The position numbers and the translations under genes were made by a program. A DNA stretch of 64,000 bases from Clostridiales bacterium (lineage in GTDB: Bacteria > Bacillota > Clostridia > Oscillospirales > Oscillospiraceae), in contig JAHZGF010000043.1 in the NCBI GenBank assembly GCA_019420945.1, positions 75,530-139,529 on the forward strand, given 5' to 3'. The notes beneath the pieces are model-generated. The model was given only the letters and a program-made list of their open reading frames with translations. It searched no databases and was not told where the DNA came from. Positions 26,097-34,935 of this stretch are shown here, piece by piece; the stretch's first letter is position 1, and each line of letters begins with the position of its first letter.

Positions 26097-27419
26097 ATGG
26101 AATTCATGACCGGAACGCGGAAGCAGACTCATCTGAGTGCCGCTGATCTCAAGGGAGGTGCCTATTTGAATCAGACCGTGAAGATTTACGGAGCTGTCCA
26201 CGTTCTCCGGAACATGGGTGCCATCACCTTTTTGACCCTGCGGCTCCGGGATGGGGCCCTGCAATGCGTGGCCGACCGGCCCGAGCTGCTGGAAGGTGTG
26301 AAACAGGAATGCGCTGTGGCAGTCACCGGCACCCTGCGGGAGGATCAGCGGGCCCCCATGGGGATGGAGCTGTACCTGGAACAGATTCAGATTCTGTCCA
26401 GCCCCGCGGAGCCGGTGGGGGTGCCCATCGAGAAATATAAGCTCAACCTGAACCTGGACACTGAGCTGTCCCTGCGGCCGGTGGTGCTGCGGAACCTGCG
26501 CAAGCGGGCGGTATTTAAGATCCAGGAGGCGGTGGGCCGGGCTTTCTACGAGGAAATGCTGGCCGGCGGCTTTACCGAGATCCACACCCCGAAAATCGTC
26601 CACGCCGGAGCCGAGGGGGGCAGCAACATCTTTCGGATGGAGTACTTCGGCAAAAAAGCCTTTTTGACCCAGTCCCCCCAGTTCTATAAGCAGACCATGG
26701 TGGGTGTCTTTGAGCGTGTGTTTGAAATCGCCCCGGTGTTCCGGGCGGAAAAGCACGCCACCACCCGGCACCTGAACGAGTATATCTCCCTGGACATGGA
26801 GATGGGCTATATTGACTCCTTCACCGACCTGATGGAGGTGGAGACCCGGTTCCTGCAGCGGCTGGTGAAGCTGCTGGAGACCGAGTACGCTGATGACCTG
26901 AAGCGGGTGGGGGTGACCCTACCCAAGGTGGACCAGATCCCCACCGTCCGGTTTGACGAGGCCAAGCGGCTGGTCAGTGAGAAGTACGGCCGACCCATTC
27001 GGGACCCCTACGATCTGGAGCCCGAGGAGGAACAGAACATCGGCCGCTACTTCAAGGAGGAGTACGGCGCCGACTTCGTCTTTGTCACCCATTATCCCTC
27101 CAAGAAGCGCCCCTTCTACGCCATGGATGACCCGGCGGACCCCAAGTACACCCTGTCCTTCGACCTGCTATTCCGGGGGCTGGAGGTCACCACCGGGGGC
27201 CAGCGCATCCACGACTATCAGCAGCAGGTGGACAAAATGCTGGACCGGGGGATGCACCCGGAGGGGTTTGAGAGCTATCTCATGATCCACAAGCACGGCA
27301 TGCCTCCTCACGGCGGTCTGGGCATCGGTCTGGAGCGGCTCACTGCCCAGCTCTGCGGACTGGACAACGTCCGTTATGCCAGCCTGTTTCCCCGGGACCT
27401 GCACCGGATGGAGCCCTGA
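26097..27419 (+). CDS. aspS: Aspartate--tRNA ligase, archaeal-type, probably non-discriminating
   Basis: The 440-residue class II synthetase has an N-terminal OB-fold anticodon domain (about 15-110), motif 2 around FRAEKHATTRHLNEY and motif 3 near GGLGIGLERLTAQL. The KKRPFYAMDDP segment is typical of the short archaeal/AspRS2 type that lacks the bacterial GAD insertion. Next to gatCAB it probably charges both tRNA(Asp) and tRNA(Asn), and GatCAB then converts Asp-tRNA(Asn) to Asn-tRNA(Asn). ATG 26097 is preferred; GTG 26088 and ATG 26106 are alternatives. It is controlled by the T-box. Confidence 0.9.
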   Translation: MEFMTGTRKQTHLSAADLKGGAYLNQTVKIYGAVHVLRNMGAITFLTLRLRDGALQCVADRPELLEGVKQECAVAVTGTLREDQRAPMGMELYLEQIQILSSPAEPVGVPIEKYKLNLNLDTELSLRPVVLRNLRKRAVFKIQEAVGRAFYEEMLAGGFTEIHTPKIVHAGAEGGSNIFRMEYFGKKAFLTQSPQFYKQTMVGVFERVFEIAPVFRAEKHATTRHLNEYISLDMEMGYIDSFTDLMEVETRFLQRLVKLLETEYADDLKRVGVTLPKVDQIPTVRFDEAKRLVSEKYGRPIRDPYDLEPEEEQNIGRYFKEEYGADFVFVTHYPSKKRPFYAMDDPADPKYTLSFDLLFRGLEVTTGGQRIHDYQQQVDKMLDRGMHPEGFESYLMIHKHGMPPHGGLGIGLERLTAQLCGLDNVRYASLFPRDLHRMEP

Positions 27420-27501
27420 GGCGTCCCGCCCGGGGGAAACCAGAAAATGACGATGCCGCTTTGCGGCGGCAAGTTACGACAGTTTGGAAAGGATGAAATC
27501 C

Positions 27502-27789
27502 ATGGAAATCACCAAGGAAATGGTAGAATACGTCTCCGTCCTGTCCCGGCTGCGGCTGGATGAACAGGCCAAGGAGCAGATGCAGGGAGAGCTGCAGCAG
27601 ATCATCGGCTATATGGACGTGCTGAACACCCTGGACACCACCGGGGTGGAACCCATGAGCCATGTGTTCCCGGTGAAAAACGTGCTGCGGGAGGATGAGG
27701 TAAAGCCCTCCACCCCCCGGGCAGAGCTGCTGAAGAATGCGCCGGTACCCGATGAGGAGGCATTTCTGGTGCCCAAGGCTGTGGAATGA
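27502..27789 (+). CDS. gatC: Asp/Glu-tRNA amidotransferase subunit C
   Basis: The 95-residue GatC holds GatA and GatB together. It shows the family pattern VSVLSRLRLDEQ, a central GVEPMSHVFP, and an ending in DEEAFLVPK. ATG 27502 is used, giving the typical MEITKEMVEYVS terminus after an AAAGGA site; ATG 27493 is also possible. It lies 82 nt after aspS with no terminator between, so it belongs to the T-box operon. Confidence 0.93.
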   Translation: MEITKEMVEYVSVLSRLRLDEQAKEQMQGELQQIIGYMDVLNTLDTTGVEPMSHVFPVKNVLREDEVKPSTPRAELLKNAPVPDEEAFLVPKAVE

Positions 27790-27802
27790 GGAGGGAGAAG
27801 AG

Positions 27803-29263
27803 ATGAGTCTGTTTGATCTGACTGCCCTCCAGCTGGGCAAGGCCCTGAAAGCTGGCGAGGTTTCCGTTCAGGAGGCCACCCAGGCCGCCCTGGATGCCAT
27901 CGCTGCCCGGGAGCCGGAGTGCAATTCCTATATTACCGTGCTGGCGGACCAGGCCCTGGAGCGGGCTAAGTCCCTGGAGGGTAAACTGCCCGACAGTCCT
28001 TTGGCCGGTGTCCCCGCCGGCATCAAGGACAACATCTGCACCCTGGGGGTGAAAACCTCCTGCGCTTCCAAAATTCTGGGGGATTTCGCTCCCCCCTATG
28101 ACGCCACCGTGATGGAGAAATTCCAGGCCGCCGGCGGTGTCATGCTGGGCAAGCTGAACATGGACGAGTTTGCCATGGGCTCCACCACCGAGACCAGCTT
28201 CTATGGTCCCACCCGGAACCCCTGGGATCCGAAGCGGGTCCCCGGCGGCTCCTCCGGCGGCGCTGCCGCCGCGGTAGCGGCTGGGGAGTGCTGGTATGCC
28301 CTGGGCAGCGACACCGGCGGTTCTATCCGCCAGCCCGCCGCCTACTGCGGCGTCACCGGCATGAAGCCCACCTACGGCACCGTCTCCCGCTACGGCCTCA
28401 TCGCCTACGCCTCCTCCCTGGACCAGATCGGGCCCCTGGCCCGCTCTGCCGAGGACTGCGCGGCGGTGCTGGATCTGATCCAGGGCCGGGATGAGCGGGA
28501 CGGCACCAGCCTGGACTTTGACTGTGGACACCTGCTGGAACGCCTCAGCGCCGACCTGACCGGCATGAAAATCGGCATCCCCATGGACTGCTTCGGGGAG
28601 GGCCTGGACCCGGAGGTTCGGGAGCGGGTGCTCTCGGTGGCCCAGGTGCTCCGGGACCGGGGCGCCCAGGTGGAGGAGTGTACCCTGCCGGTGATGCAAT
28701 ATGTGGTGCCTACCTATTATATTATTGCCGCCGCCGAGGCCAGCTCCAACCTGTCCCGGTTTGACGGCGTCAAATACGGCTGGCGGGCCCAGGGCTATGA
28801 GGACCTCACCGACCTGTACTGCAAGACCCGCACCGAGGGCTTCGGCCGGGAGGTACAGCGGCGTATTTTGCTCGGTACCTTCGTGTTGTCCACCGGCTAC
28901 TACGACGCCTATTATAAGAAGGCCCTGCAGGTCAAGGCGGTCATCAAGCAGGCTTTTGATGAGGCCTTCGGGAAATACGACCTGCTGCTGACCCCGGTGG
29001 CCCCCACCACCGCCCCCAAACTGGGGGAGAGCCTCAGCGATCCTCTGAAGATGTATTTGAGCGACATCTACACCGTCTCCGTCAACCTGGCGGGACTGCC
29101 CGCCCTGTCCATGCCCTGCGGATTTGATTCCAAGGGCCTGCCCGTGGGGGCTCAGCTCATCGGCGCTCCGCTGATGGAGCAGAAGGTGCTCAATGCCGCC
29201 TACGCCTACCAGCAGGACACCGACTATCACACCAAACGCCCCGGGGCGAAGGAGGAGAAGTAA
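27803..29263 (+). CDS. gatA: Asp/Glu-tRNA amidotransferase subunit A
   Basis: The 486-residue amidase subunit releases ammonia from glutamine. The amidase-signature Ser-cisSer-Lys triad is visible: Lys in AGIKDNIC, the cis-Ser and its neighbours in PGGSSGGAAAAVAAG, and Ser in SDTGGSIRQPA. It starts 13 nt after gatC with GAGGAGGGAGAAG upstream and is followed by gatB after 1 nt. Confidence 0.97.
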   Translation: MSLFDLTALQLGKALKAGEVSVQEATQAALDAIAAREPECNSYITVLADQALERAKSLEGKLPDSPLAGVPAGIKDNICTLGVKTSCASKILGDFAPPYDATVMEKFQAAGGVMLGKLNMDEFAMGSTTETSFYGPTRNPWDPKRVPGGSSGGAAAAVAAGECWYALGSDTGGSIRQPAAYCGVTGMKPTYGTVSRYGLIAYASSLDQIGPLARSAEDCAAVLDLIQGRDERDGTSLDFDCGHLLERLSADLTGMKIGIPMDCFGEGLDPEVRERVLSVAQVLRDRGAQVEECTLPVMQYVVPTYYIIAAAEASSNLSRFDGVKYGWRAQGYEDLTDLYCKTRTEGFGREVQRRILLGTFVLSTGYYDAYYKKALQVKAVIKQAFDEAFGKYDLLLTPVAPTTAPKLGESLSDPLKMYLSDIYTVSVNLAGLPALSMPCGFDSKGLPVGAQLIGAPLMEQKVLNAAYAYQQDTDYHTKRPGAKEEK

Positions 29264-29264
29264 T

Positions 29265-30701
29265 ATGACTTGGGAAACTGTGATCGGCCTGGAAACCCAT
29301 GTGGAGCTGGCCACCCGCACCAAGATCTTCTGCTCCTGTACCACCGCCTTTGGAGGAGATCCCAACACCCACTGCTGTCCGGTGTGCACCGGCATGCCCG
29401 GCACCCTGCCGGTGATGAACAAGGCGGTGATGCGCTTTGCCACCAAGGCGGGCCTGGCCCTGAACTGTGACATCACCCGGTATCACAAATTTGACCGCAA
29501 GAACTATTTCTATCCCGACCTGCCCAAGGCCTACCAAATCTCCCAGCTCTATCTGCCTATTGCGAAAAATGGCAAGGTACCGATTGAATTGCCTTCTGGA
29601 GAGGAAAAGATCATCCGCATCCATGAGATGCACATGGAGGAGGACGCCGGCAAGCTGGTTCACGATCCTTGGATTGACCAGACCCGGGCGGACTACAACC
29701 GGTGCGGTGTGCCCCTGATTGAGATTGTCACCGAGCCCGACTTCCGCTCCGCCGAGGAGGTCATCGCCTATCTGGAGAAGTTGAAATCCACCCTGGAATA
29801 CCTGGGGGTATCCGACTGCAAAATGCAGGAGGGCTCTCTGCGCTGTGACGTCAACCTGTCGGTGCGCCCCGCCGGCAGCACCGAGATGGGTACCCGTACG
29901 GAGATGAAGAACATCAACTCCTTCAAGGCCATCGCCCGGGCCATTGCCTACGAAGCCCGGCGGCAGATCGAGCTCATTGAGGAGGGCAAGCGGGTGGTCC
30001 AGGAGACCCGGCGCTGGGATGAGAACAAGGATGCCACCTTCTCCATGCGCTCCAAGGAGAATGCCCAGGACTACCGCTACTTCCCGGAGCCCGACATTCC
30101 CCCCATGGAGATCACTGATGAGTATCTGGACTCCGCCCGGCAGGAGCTGCCGGAGATGGCCCAGGAGAAGAAGCGCCGCTATGTGGCCCAGTTCGGCCTG
30201 CCGGAGTACGACGCCGGTATGATCACCGGCCAGAAGGCCTTGGCGGACTTCTTTGAGGCGGCGGTGGCGCTGGGCGGCGCCCCCAAGGAGCTGGCCAACT
30301 GGATTATGGGCGAGGTGCTGCGCACCCTGAAGGAAAAGGCCCTGGAGGCCAAACAGATGCCTTTGTCTCCCGCCACTCTGGTCAAGCTGCTGGAGTTGGT
30401 ACGCCAGGGAAAGATCAACCGCAACACCGCCGTGGAGGTATTTGCCGCCATCTGGGACACCGACGGCGATCCGGAGGCCTATGTGCAGGAACACGGCCTG
30501 GAGCAGGTCAGCGACGCCGGACTGGTGGAGTCGGTGGTGGAGCAGGTCTTTGCCGACAACCCCAAATCCATTGCCGACTATCAGGCGGGTAAGCAAAAGG
30601 CCTTTGGCTTCCTGGTGGGCCAGACCATGCGGCAGCTCAAAGGCAAGGCGGACCCCAAGGTGGTCAATCAGGTGATCCGGGAGAAGCTGGAGCAGCTTTG
30701 A
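29265..30701 (+). CDS. gatB: Asp/Glu-tRNA amidotransferase subunit B
   Basis: The 478-residue kinase/amidotransferase subunit phosphorylates the mischarged tRNA-bound side chain and amidates it. It opens with the diagnostic VIGLETHVEL, contains CPVCTGMPG-like zinc cysteines (CSCTTAFGGDPNTHCCPVC) and the NRCGVPLIEIVTEPD segment, and ends in the tRNA-binding tail domain. It is separated from gatA by one base, indicating coupled translation. A terminator follows at 30752. Confidence 0.97.
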   Translation: MTWETVIGLETHVELATRTKIFCSCTTAFGGDPNTHCCPVCTGMPGTLPVMNKAVMRFATKAGLALNCDITRYHKFDRKNYFYPDLPKAYQISQLYLPIAKNGKVPIELPSGEEKIIRIHEMHMEEDAGKLVHDPWIDQTRADYNRCGVPLIEIVTEPDFRSAEEVIAYLEKLKSTLEYLGVSDCKMQEGSLRCDVNLSVRPAGSTEMGTRTEMKNINSFKAIARAIAYEARRQIELIEEGKRVVQETRRWDENKDATFSMRSKENAQDYRYFPEPDIPPMEITDEYLDSARQELPEMAQEKKRRYVAQFGLPEYDAGMITGQKALADFFEAAVALGGAPKELANWIMGEVLRTLKEKALEAKQMPLSPATLVKLLELVRQGKINRNTAVEVFAAIWDTDGDPEAYVQEHGLEQVSDAGLVESVVEQVFADNPKSIADYQAGKQKAFGFLVGQTMRQLKGKADPKVVNQVIREKLEQL

Positions 30702-30751
30702 GCGGAATAACTATCTTATAGAAAATAGTACCCCCTTTCTGCGGGGATGAC

Positions 30752-30782
30752 AAAAAGCCGGGGCGATTGCCCCGGCTTTTTT
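30752..30782 (+). terminator. Terminator of the aspS-gatCAB operon
   Basis: A perfect 13-bp stem (30752-30764 with 30769-30781) has a 4-nt loop and ends in a run of Ts. Confidence 0.92.
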
Positions 30783-30900
30783 GACGATTTTGCAGCGTTT
30801 ATTGCAGAAATGAAGAAGGTGATTTTGGGATTTAAAGTTGCATTCGGTGTTTTGAACAGAAAAAGTCTTTGACATAAATACAATATTTTAAAATATGTCC

Positions 30901-30928
30901 TTGACAAAAAGACTTAAAGGGATATAAT
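30901..30928 (+). promoter_or_regulatory. Consensus promoter for the 38-residue small ORF
   Basis: A perfect TTGACA (30901-30906) and TATAAT (30923-30928) are spaced 16 nt. A second TTGACA at 30869-30874 lies just upstream with a poorer -10. Confidence 0.8.
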
Positions 30929-30991
30929 ACGGTATGCGAAGATGATGTAAGGCTTCGCCCAAAAACAGATCATAATACAGGAGGGATGAAA

Positions 30992-31108
30992 ATGAAGTTT
31001 TTGTTTCACTTTTTGCAGAAGCGTGGCAATGCGGAAGATCACGCCTATCTGAGCAACACTTGGGACGAATATGGAGTCATTCGCAACCTGCTGAGCTGCT
31101 GGCGCTGA
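30992..31108 (+). CDS. Small ORF, 38 residues, unknown function
   Basis: The peptide begins with a hydrophobic, aromatic stretch (MKFLFHFLQKRG), continues through an acidic and aromatic middle (NTWDEYGV) and ends in LLSCWR with a single cysteine near the C-terminus. AGGAGGG lies 7 nt before ATG 30992; ATG 30986 is in frame but too close to that site. A consensus promoter precedes it and a strong terminator follows, so it is an independent transcription unit. It could be a small membrane-associated protein, a signalling peptide or a leader ORF. No family was recognised and no modification gene lies beside it. Confidence 0.65.
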   Translation: MKFLFHFLQKRGNAEDHAYLSNTWDEYGVIRNLLSCWR

Positions 31109-31134
31109 TCTGTTCCACACTTCAGACAATCCGG

Positions 31135-31165
31135 ATGGCAGGCATTTCGATGCCTGCCATTTTTC
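31135..31165 (+). terminator. Terminator of the small ORF
   Basis: An 11-bp perfect stem (31135-31145 with 31150-31160) is capped by a TTCG tetraloop and followed by five Ts. Confidence 0.93.
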
Positions 31166-31231
31166 TGGGATTATCCAGCTCAGACAAGGCATGACGCCCC
31201 CTTTCCCCGCATATGAAATTGGGGAGAGAGG

Positions 31232-31795
31232 GTGATTTTTTTGCGCCGAGAACTGCCTTGCCGGGCCAACGGGGCATTGATGGGCCAGGCTGAGTATGAG
31301 GAGCAGGGGCCCCGGCTGGTGTTTCGCTGCGTGCTGCCCGGCGAAGTTGGGCTGTGCAAGCTGTGGCTGATTCGGGACCAGCGCCGTCTGCTGCTGGGCA
31401 CTCCGGCTCCGGAGGGAGAGGGATTGACGCTGCACCGGACCCTCAGCCGGTCGCTGCTGGAGAGCCAGGGGGTGTATCCGCCCCAGCGGGTAGAAGTGAC
31501 CGGGGCCCAGGTGTCAGCCCGGGAAGTGCCGGGCCAGCGGGAACCGGGCGGGTGGCGGCCGATAGACCGGCAGGGACCAACGCTGGCGGACCCGCTGCTG
31601 CGGCAGATTTTCTGTCAAGGGGGCTGGCAGTGGCGGCCCTGGGACCGGGGGACGGAGCTCTGCCACAGCTGGGGACCCGGAGCCCCCTTTCCGGCCCCAC
31701 CCCTGTTCTGTCTGGCCCGGGTGACAGGGGAGGGCCACAAGATACAGGTTCGACTCTACCTGGACCGGGAGGGAAATCCCTGCTTTCCTCCCTGA
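31232..31795 (+). CDS. Hypothetical protein, 187 residues
   Basis: No family was recognised. The product is soluble, rich in Arg, Pro, Gly and Trp, with no membrane segment. A first half ([21 protein letters not shown], split here for reading by the CVLPGE turn) looks like a beta-rich small domain and the second half is Pro/Trp-rich. The start is a GTG with GGGAGAGAGG upstream. It lies between the small ORF terminator and the nrdR promoter. Codon usage looks like its GC-rich neighbours, which supports a genuine gene. Confidence 0.6.
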   Translation: MIFLRRELPCRANGALMGQAEYEEQGPRLVFRCVLPGEVGLCKLWLIRDQRRLLLGTPAPEGEGLTLHRTLSRSLLESQGVYPPQRVEVTGAQVSAREVPGQREPGGWRPIDRQGPTLADPLLRQIFCQGGWQWRPWDRGTELCHSWGPGAPFPAPPLFCLARVTGEGHKIQVRLYLDREGNPCFPP

Positions 31796-31821
31796 TTGCA
31801 AGGGATGCAAGGGTTTCTGCG

Positions 31822-31850
31822 TTGACAGACAGACTCGGGGATGCTACAAT
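31822..31850 (+). promoter_or_regulatory. nrdR promoter
   Basis: A perfect TTGACA (31822-31827) and TACAAT (31845-31850) are spaced 17 nt. The leader of about 75 nt can form a GGAAAC/GTTTCC stem; no known class was recognised. Confidence 0.75.
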
Positions 31851-31932
31851 ATCTTGTGCCGGAAACGGCCACGAGATCGACGGTTTCCAGGGATGCGAAA
31901 GGTGTTCCGGACCGAGTAGGAGAGTGTACCTG

Positions 31933-32388
31933 ATGAAATGCCCGTTTTGCGCCAATCTGGAAAGTAAAGTGGTGGATTCCCGCCCCGCCGATGAGGGAGC
32001 CAGCATCCGCCGCAGAAGAGAGTGCCTGGCCTGCGGTAAACGGTTTACCACCTATGAGACCATGGAGTCTCTGCCTTTGGTGGTGGTGAAAAAAGACGGT
32101 TCCCGCCAGAGCTTTGACAAGGACAAGGTGCTTCGGGGCATGATCCGGGCCTGTGAAAAGCGGCCGGTGGCCATGGAGACCCTGGTGAAGATCGCTGATG
32201 CCATCGAGCAGGAGCTGCAGAACTCCCTGGAGCGGGAGACCAGCACCGAGAAGATCGGCGAACTGGTGATGCACTACCTGAAGGACGTGGACGAGGTGGC
32301 CTATGTCCGCTTTGCCTCGGTCTACCGTCAGTTCAAGGATATCGACACCTTTATGGCGGAGCTGAACAAGCTGCTGGCCGAACGCTGA
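31933..32388 (+). CDS. nrdR: Transcriptional repressor NrdR
   Basis: The 151-residue repressor controls ribonucleotide reductase genes in response to ATP/dATP. It starts with the zinc ribbon MKCPFC and [12 protein letters not shown], followed by an ATP-cone domain (about 49-140) including [16 protein letters not shown] 31933 follows AGGAGAG by 8 nt. It is monocistronic. No ribonucleotide reductase gene lies in the window. Confidence 0.96.
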   Translation: MKCPFCANLESKVVDSRPADEGASIRRRRECLACGKRFTTYETMESLPLVVVKKDGSRQSFDKDKVLRGMIRACEKRPVAMETLVKIADAIEQELQNSLERETSTEKIGELVMHYLKDVDEVAYVRFASVYRQFKDIDTFMAELNKLLAER

Positions 32389-32405
32389 TAACTTCATAAA
32401 ATGAG

Positions 32406-32437
32406 TGGGCCGGAGCATAATGCTCCGGCCCATTTTT
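32406..32437 (+). terminator. Terminator of nrdR
   Basis: A 12-bp perfect stem (32406-32417 with 32421-32432) is followed by five Ts. Confidence 0.9.
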
Positions 32438-32441
32438 CTAT

Positions 32442-32822
32442 TTATAAGAGGTTCCGCAGGGTGAACTGTTCCATATCCGCCAGCAGCCGGATCTCCTCGA
32501 TGAGCCGGGCGTTGGCGGAGGTGTATTCTGCCTCCTCTTTCCACTCCAACAGCTGCTGTACCTCCCGGAAGCCGGCGGCCACCTCATCGGAGTCGCTGTG
32601 GCGTACTACAATATAAAGGTAATCAGAGGCCCTTTCCCACTGATCCACCACCGCCGCCGTCAGCTTCTGGCCGCCCTCCCAGTCCTCGGCTTCCGCCAAA
32701 GCCTGGGCTTCCTCCAGAGTGTGGGCCATGCGTTCCGTCAGACTGTCCAGATACCAGCTGTTGGCCAAGGCGGCGGCAAAGACCGCTGCCAGGATGGAGA
32801 GGCTGATCCAGATCCGTTTCAC
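32442..32822 (-). CDS. DUF4363 family protein
   Basis: The 126-residue protein has an N-terminal membrane anchor or signal segment (about 5-22) and a helical external domain with heptad-like Leu/Glu spacing. It matches the DUF4363 proteins that accompany DUF421 proteins in Clostridia. GTG 32822 is used: AGGAGGTGG lies just upstream and the start overlaps the DUF421 stop by 4 nt (GTGA). Function is unproven; related pairs are often linked with sporulation. Confidence 0.82.
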   Translation of the reverse strand: MKRIWISLSILAAVFAAALANSWYLDSLTERMAHTLEEAQALAEAEDWEGGQKLTAAVVDQWERASDYLYIVVRHSDSDEVAAGFREVQQLLEWKEEAEYTSANARLIEEIRLLADMEQFTLRNLL

Positions 32823-33499
32823 TCCGCCACCTCCTTTGGGGCGTAGTGGATGGCCCCGCTGCGGTCGGCCGTGAGCAGAAATACCTCCTTGGGGGAGGTG
32901 GCTCCCCGCTGTCGCAGCTGGTTGTTCAGCCACTTCCGATCAAAGCCCAAATAGGTCAGATTATGGTCCATCACCCGGCCGTCGTTGATGATGACAATGG
33001 GCAGCTCATTGGTCTGGACCTGGAGATTCAGCTGCTGGGGGGTGGCAGGCTGGAAGTGCTGATAGAGCAGCACCGACACCTGGCCGCTGGTCTCCAGAAT
33101 GGCGTACTTGACGCTGGAAATATCGGTAACGCCCTGGAGCCGCAGTTCCTCAATGAGTTCGTCCACCGTCATACGCACCTTTTTCATCTCCTGCTGCCGC
33201 AGCTTGCCGTCCTGGACCACAATGCTGGGCTTGCCGCAGAGGACGGCCCGGAGTCGGACGGAGCGCATGGTGGCCACGCTGAGGATCATGGTCAGGCAGA
33301 GCAGGGTGATGATGGGCACCACGCCGTAGAGCAGCGGCAGCCCGAAGTCCTGCATGGGCACCGCCGCCAGATCACTGAGCAGCATGGCCAGCACCAACTC
33401 GGTGGGCTCCAATTCGCCCACCTGCCGCTTGCCCATCATTCGGATTCCGATGATGAGCAGCAGATAGAGCACCACAGTGCGTGCGAAGGCAATGGACAT
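32819..33499 (-). CDS. DUF421 family membrane protein (YetF-like)
   Basis: The 226-residue protein has three N-terminal membrane helices (about residues 5-25, 35-55 and 58-78) carrying the hallmark RMMGKRQVGELEPTELV. A C-terminal soluble domain follows with GKPSIVVQDGKL and ELIEELRLQGV. The biochemical role of DUF421 is not settled. It is the first gene of a two-gene unit with the DUF4363 gene. Confidence 0.88.
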   Translation of the reverse strand: MSIAFARTVVLYLLLIIGIRMMGKRQVGELEPTELVLAMLLSDLAAVPMQDFGLPLLYGVVPIITLLCLTMILSVATMRSVRLRAVLCGKPSIVVQDGKLRQQEMKKVRMTVDELIEELRLQGVTDISSVKYAILETSGQVSVLLYQHFQPATPQQLNLQVQTNELPIVIINDGRVMDHNLTYLGFDRKWLNNQLRQRGATSPKEVFLLTADRSGAIHYAPKEVAE

Positions 33500-33628
33500 A
33501 AATGGCCTCCCAGAAAATGTTTTTTGACGGCAAAAAATTTACTTTGTTAGAGTGTCCATAAGCAGAGGAGATATACGGGCGATAATTGGGAAAAGTGCAA
33601 AATAGAGGGGAATGCGGTAACTTTTGCC

Positions 33629-33657
33629 TTGCAATTCACTAAATATTGTGATATAAG
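33629..33657 (+). promoter_or_regulatory. carAB promoter
   Basis: TTGCAA (33629-33634) and TATAAG (33652-33657) are spaced 17 nt, giving a leader of about 170 nt. Confidence 0.55.
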
Positions 33658-33662
33658 AGATT

Positions 33663-33834
33663 AGGTAAAGCCTTGTAGGGAGTTGCCACGCGCGGGTGAA
33701 GAGCATCATCGCGCGCGGAGGCTCTCTTTTTTTAGAGTTTTTGCCCTGTGACTTGAGCAATCACAGGGTAAATTTATAACTTCCGAAGGGTTGCACCATC
33801 CAGTAAAACTTAATTTGAAAGGCGGGTTTTTCAG
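33663..33834 (+). promoter_or_regulatory. Structured leader of carAB, candidate attenuator
   Basis: The untranslated leader contains a GC-rich stem (about 33687-33695 with 33710-33718, one mismatch). It overlaps an alternative AGAGC/GCTCT pairing that runs directly into seven Ts at 33727, which is the arrangement of a terminator/antiterminator pair. A second perfect 8-bp hairpin lies at 33744-33751/33761-33768. It does not obviously match the PyrR-binding loop, a T-box or a known riboswitch. The rest of the 335-base gap (33500-33662) shows only the promoter. Confidence 0.45.
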
Positions 33835-34935
33835 ATGAAAGCGACTTTAATCCTGGAAAATGGCCGCACTTTTGAAGGGGAGAGCATCGGCAGCACGAAA
33901 GATTGTGTCTGCGAGATGGTGTTCAACACTTCAATGGTGGGCTATCAGGAGATCTTGACCGATCCCTCCTATGCGGGGCAGGGCGTTGTGATGTCCTATC
34001 CCCTGATCGGCAATTATGGTGTCAACCATGAGGACAATGAGTCCCATTGCCCTTGGGCTGAGGCTTTTGTTGTCCGGCACCTGTCGGAGCGGGGCAGCAA
34101 TTTCCGCAATGAGGGTACGCTGGATACCTATTTGAAACAGCATAATATTACCGGGATTCAAGGGATTGATACCCGGGCACTGACGAAAATACTCCGCAAT
34201 CAGGGGACCATGAATGGCATGATCACCTGTGCGGAGCATTTTCATATGCAGGAGGTGCTGGAACAGCTGCGGGCCTATCGGGTGTCCGGCACCGTGGAGC
34301 GGGTGACCACGAAGGAGGCCGTCCGCTATCCGGTGGACAACCCCAAATATAAGATTGCACTGCTGGATTTTGGCGAGAAGCGGAATATGACCCGGTGCCT
34401 CAATGCCCGGGGCTGCGATGTCACCCTGCTGCCGGCCCACACCCCGGCGGAGGAGGTCCTGTCCGGAGGCTATGACGGTGTCATGCTGTCCAACGGCCCC
34501 GGGGACCCCGCCGACAATGTGGAGATTATCGCCCAGGTCCGCAAACTTTACGAGTCTGATCTGCCCATCTTCGCGGTCTGCCTGGGCCACCAGCTGATGG
34601 CACTGGCCACCGGTGCCGTCACTGGCCCTCTGGCCTATGGACACCGGGGTGCCAACCATCCGGTCCGGGACATTCAGGCGGGGCGGGTGTTTATCACCAG
34701 CCAGAACCATGGCTATGTGGTCAAGAGTGAGTCGGTGGACCCCGCCGTGGCGGAGGTCAGCCACGTCAACGTCAACGACGGCACCTGCGAGGGGCTGCGT
34801 TATAAGAATAAGCGCATTTTCACCGTCCAGTTCCACCCCGAGGCCAGCCCCGGTCCCCAGGACACGGAGTACCTGTTTGACAAGTTCCTGGAAATGGTGG
34901 AAGAATCCAAGAAAGGCGGTGCCCAAAATGCCTAA
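33835..34935 (+). CDS. carA: Carbamoyl-phosphate synthase small subunit
   Basis: The 366-residue glutaminase subunit supplies ammonia for carbamoyl phosphate in pyrimidine and arginine synthesis. It has the N-terminal CPSase_sm domain ([13 protein letters not shown], then [13 protein letters not shown]) and a class I amidotransferase domain with the nucleophile in [11 protein letters not shown] and the His-Glu pair in [20 protein letters not shown] lies upstream. Its stop overlaps the carB start by 8 nt. Confidence 0.96.
   Translation: MKATLILENGRTFEGESIGSTKDCVCEMVFNTSMVGYQEILTDPSYAGQGVVMSYPLIGNYGVNHEDNESHCPWAEAFVVRHLSERGSNFRNEGTLDTYLKQHNITGIQGIDTRALTKILRNQGTMNGMITCAEHFHMQEVLEQLRAYRVSGTVERVTTKEAVRYPVDNPKYKIALLDFGEKRNMTRCLNARGCDVTLLPAHTPAEEVLSGGYDGVMLSNGPGDPADNVEIIAQVRKLYESDLPIFAVCLGHQLMALATGAVTGPLAYGHRGANHPVRDIQAGRVFITSQNHGYVVKSESVDPAVAEVSHVNVNDGTCEGLRYKNKRIFTVQFHPEASPGPQDTEYLFDKFLEMVEESKKGGAQNA

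Noticed and set aside
33663..33740. PyrR-binding attenuator for carAB
   Set aside because: The expected PyrR-loop consensus is not seen; kept only as an unassigned leader.
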